Assembly: GCF_000367365.1 (NCBI RefSeq)
Contig: NZ_BARF01000014.1
Location: forward strand, 186,001 to 250,000
Reading direction: 5' to 3'
DNA from: Streptomyces prunicolor NBRC 13075
GTDB taxonomy: Bacteria > Actinomycetota > Actinomycetes > Streptomycetales > Streptomycetaceae
DNA: 64,000 nucleotides
Under the pieces are notes generated by a model. It was not told the DNA's origin, did no database searches, and was given only the letters and a program-made list of their open reading frames with translations. Below are positions 62,668 to 64,000 of this stretch, piece by piece; position 1 is the stretch's first letter, and each line of letters opens with the position of its first letter. Position numbers and translations under genes: made by a program.

Positions 62668-64000
62668 TCAGCAGACCAGCGACCGGCTCAGCGGACCCGA
62701 GCGCAGATGGCGGCCCCGGGGTTCGGCGTCCAGCAGCCGGCCGGCGTCGACGACGGGACGGCCGCCCACCACGACGGTCTCCGGCCAGCCGGTGACCTGC
62801 ATGCCCTCGTACGGCGTGTAGTCCGTGGCCATGTGCAGGGCGGTGCTGTGGACGGTGCGGGTGGCCGTCGGGTTCCAGATCGCCAGGTCCGCGTCCGAGC
62901 CCGGGGCGATGACTCCCTTGCGGGGGTACAGGCCGTTGAGCCTGGCCGGGTTGGCGCACAGCAACTCCACGAAGCGGCCCATCGGCAGGCCGCCCTTGAC
63001 CACCAGTTCGCTGAAGATCATCGGCATCCGGGTCTCAACTCCCGGCAGTCCGTTGGGCATTGCCCGTACGTCATGACTCACCGACTCCTTCTGGGCCGTG
63101 TCGTAGCAGCAGTGGTCGCTGCCGATCGTCGCCACCTGGCCCATGAGCAGCCGTGAGCGCAGCCCGGCGACCGTGCCGGCGTCGCGCAACGGCGGGCAGC
63201 ACACGAAGCGTTCGGGGTGCGGGCCCGCGTACGCCGAGTCGTCGAGGACCAGGTGGTGGGCCACCGTCTCCGTGAACGCCCGCACTCCCCGGCCCCGGGC
63301 ACGGGCCACCAGGTCGACCGCCTCGGGCGTCGACTGGTGGACGAAGTACACCGGGGCCGACACCGACTCCGCGATGGCGAGGATCTCGGCGACGGACGCG
63401 TTCTCGGCCAACTCCGGCCGGGTACCGGCGTGATGGCCCGCGCTGATCGCCCCGGCCGCCTCGCCGCGCTCCTGCGTGTCCGCGATGATGTGGTCGGCCT
63501 CGCAATGGATGACCACCATGCCGCCGAGGTCCCGCAACGTGGTCATCACGTTGAGGATGGTCTTCTCGTCGGCCATGGTCTCGCCGCGGTAGGTGGTGAA
63601 CATCTTCACCGTGACGATGCCGTCGGAGGCCAGCGACCGCAGCTGTTCCGGCACGGTGTCGTCCCACTCGACCACGCACCCGTGCAGCGCGCTGTCGCAC
63701 AACCCCTGCGCCGCCTTGGCGCGTTGGGCCGCGGCGACGTCGGCCGGGTTCTCGCCGGGGCGCGGGATGGCGAAGTCCACGATCGTGGTCGTACCGCCGA
63801 AGACGGCCGCCGTGGTGGCCTGGCGGTAGTCGTCGAGGGAGGTGAAGTCCCCCGAGGTGAAGCCGACATGGCAGTGCGGGTCCACGCCGCCGGGCAGCAC
63901 GAGGCGTCCCGAGGCGTCCAACTCGGTGGTGCCGGGGGCCTGTACGGCGCGGTACGCGCCCGGCTCCACCAGCCCGAGCACCTTGCCGCCGCCGATCAGG
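62668..64000 (-). CDS. D-hydantoinase / dihydropyrimidinase, 5' end outside window
   Basis: At least 443 residues of a cyclic amidohydrolase. The metal-binding motif VDPHCHVGF, the carbamylated lysine in VKMFTTYRG, histidines in VVIHCEAD and VYFVHQST, and the aspartate in IGSDHCCYDTAQK are all intact, so the binuclear metal site is complete. The C-terminal sandwich ends at TGA 62668. It would open hydantoin or dihydropyrimidine rings; nucleobase salvage or amino-acid production are both possible. The start lies beyond base 64000. Confidence 0.88.
   Translation of the reverse strand, partial: LIGGGKVLGLVEPGAYRAVQAPGTTELDASGRLVLPGGVDPHCHVGFTSGDFTSLDDYRQATTAAVFGGTTTIVDFAIPRPGENPADVAAAQRAKAAQGLCDSALHGCVVEWDDTVPEQLRSLASDGIVTVKMFTTYRGETMADEKTILNVMTTLRDLGGMVVIHCEADHIIADTQERGEAAGAISAGHHAGTRPELAENASVAEILAIAESVSAPVYFVHQSTPEAVDLVARARGRGVRAFTETVAHHLVLDDSAYAGPHPERFVCCPPLRDAGTVAGLRSRLLMGQVATIGSDHCCYDTAQKESVSHDVRAMPNGLPGVETRMPMIFSELVVKGGLPMGRFVELLCANPARLNGLYPRKGVIAPGSDADLAIWNPTATRTVHSTALHMATDYTPYEGMQVTGWPETVVVGGRPVVDAGRLLDAEPRGRHLRSGPLSRSLVC

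Overview
The window is about 64 kb of very GC-rich DNA, with G or C in most third codon positions, frequent GTG starts, many 4-bp ATGA/GTGA gene overlaps and mycothiol-type and ROK/LacI regulators. All of this fits a Streptomyces or close relative. I saw no rRNA, tRNA, CRISPR array, insertion sequence or phage module. The content looks like an accessory-rich chromosomal arm devoted to sugar scavenging and small redox or regulatory units.

Layout. 1-2569 (+): tail of a hydrolase gene, a mutarotase-like protein, KDPG aldolase and 2-keto-3-deoxygluconate kinase, the end of a hexuronate or Entner-Doudoroff-type route. 2589-6123 (-): ECF sigma factor with a one-TM partner, a small secreted repeat protein, and a MOSC/flavodoxin-reductase/ferredoxin fusion. 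6242-16480 (-): a LacI-controlled operon (sugar-binding lipoprotein, two CUT1 permeases, GH38 alpha-mannosidase, GH2 beta-galactosidase) with twin palindromic operators and no ATPase of its own. 16600-20776: ROK repressor divergent from a GPH-type sugar transporter and a type-B carboxylesterase. 20846-32997: lipoprotein, expansin-like protein, XRE regulator/SDR pair, Tat-exported FAD dehydrogenase, mycothiol-type enzyme, TetR/MMPL exporter, MarR/oxidoreductase, GlxA-type regulator and a monooxygenase-like protein. 33114-39138: enolase divergent from an HxlR-peroxiredoxin fusion, a dienelactone-hydrolase-like protein without its nucleophile, an SDR, a probable beta-propeller and a phosphotransferase. 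39267-40347: a twice-frameshifted gene with the N-terminal motif of contractile-injection-system cargo.

40597-58054 (+) is the largest unit: a LacI regulator followed by a peptide-type ABC importer (with a fused permease-ATPase) and five unsecreted glycosidases or glycosidase-like proteins (GH43, GH42, GH3, DUF5060/apiosidase-like, GH78), most of them linked by 4-bp overlaps. The likely logic is to import an intact, branched, probably pectin-derived oligosaccharide and dismantle it in the cytoplasm. The ketodeoxygluconate genes at the left edge would suit the same kind of plant polymer.

58099-64000: a decayed TMEM175-type channel gene, a DUF6069 membrane protein, an inositol-monophosphatase-like enzyme, an SRPBCC protein, an HxlR-controlled quinone-oxidoreductase-like gene, a SnoaL-like protein and a truncated hydantoinase/dihydropyrimidinase.

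Functions are inferred from motifs and neighbourhood only. No database search was run. Start codons were chosen mainly from ribosome-binding sites and overlaps.
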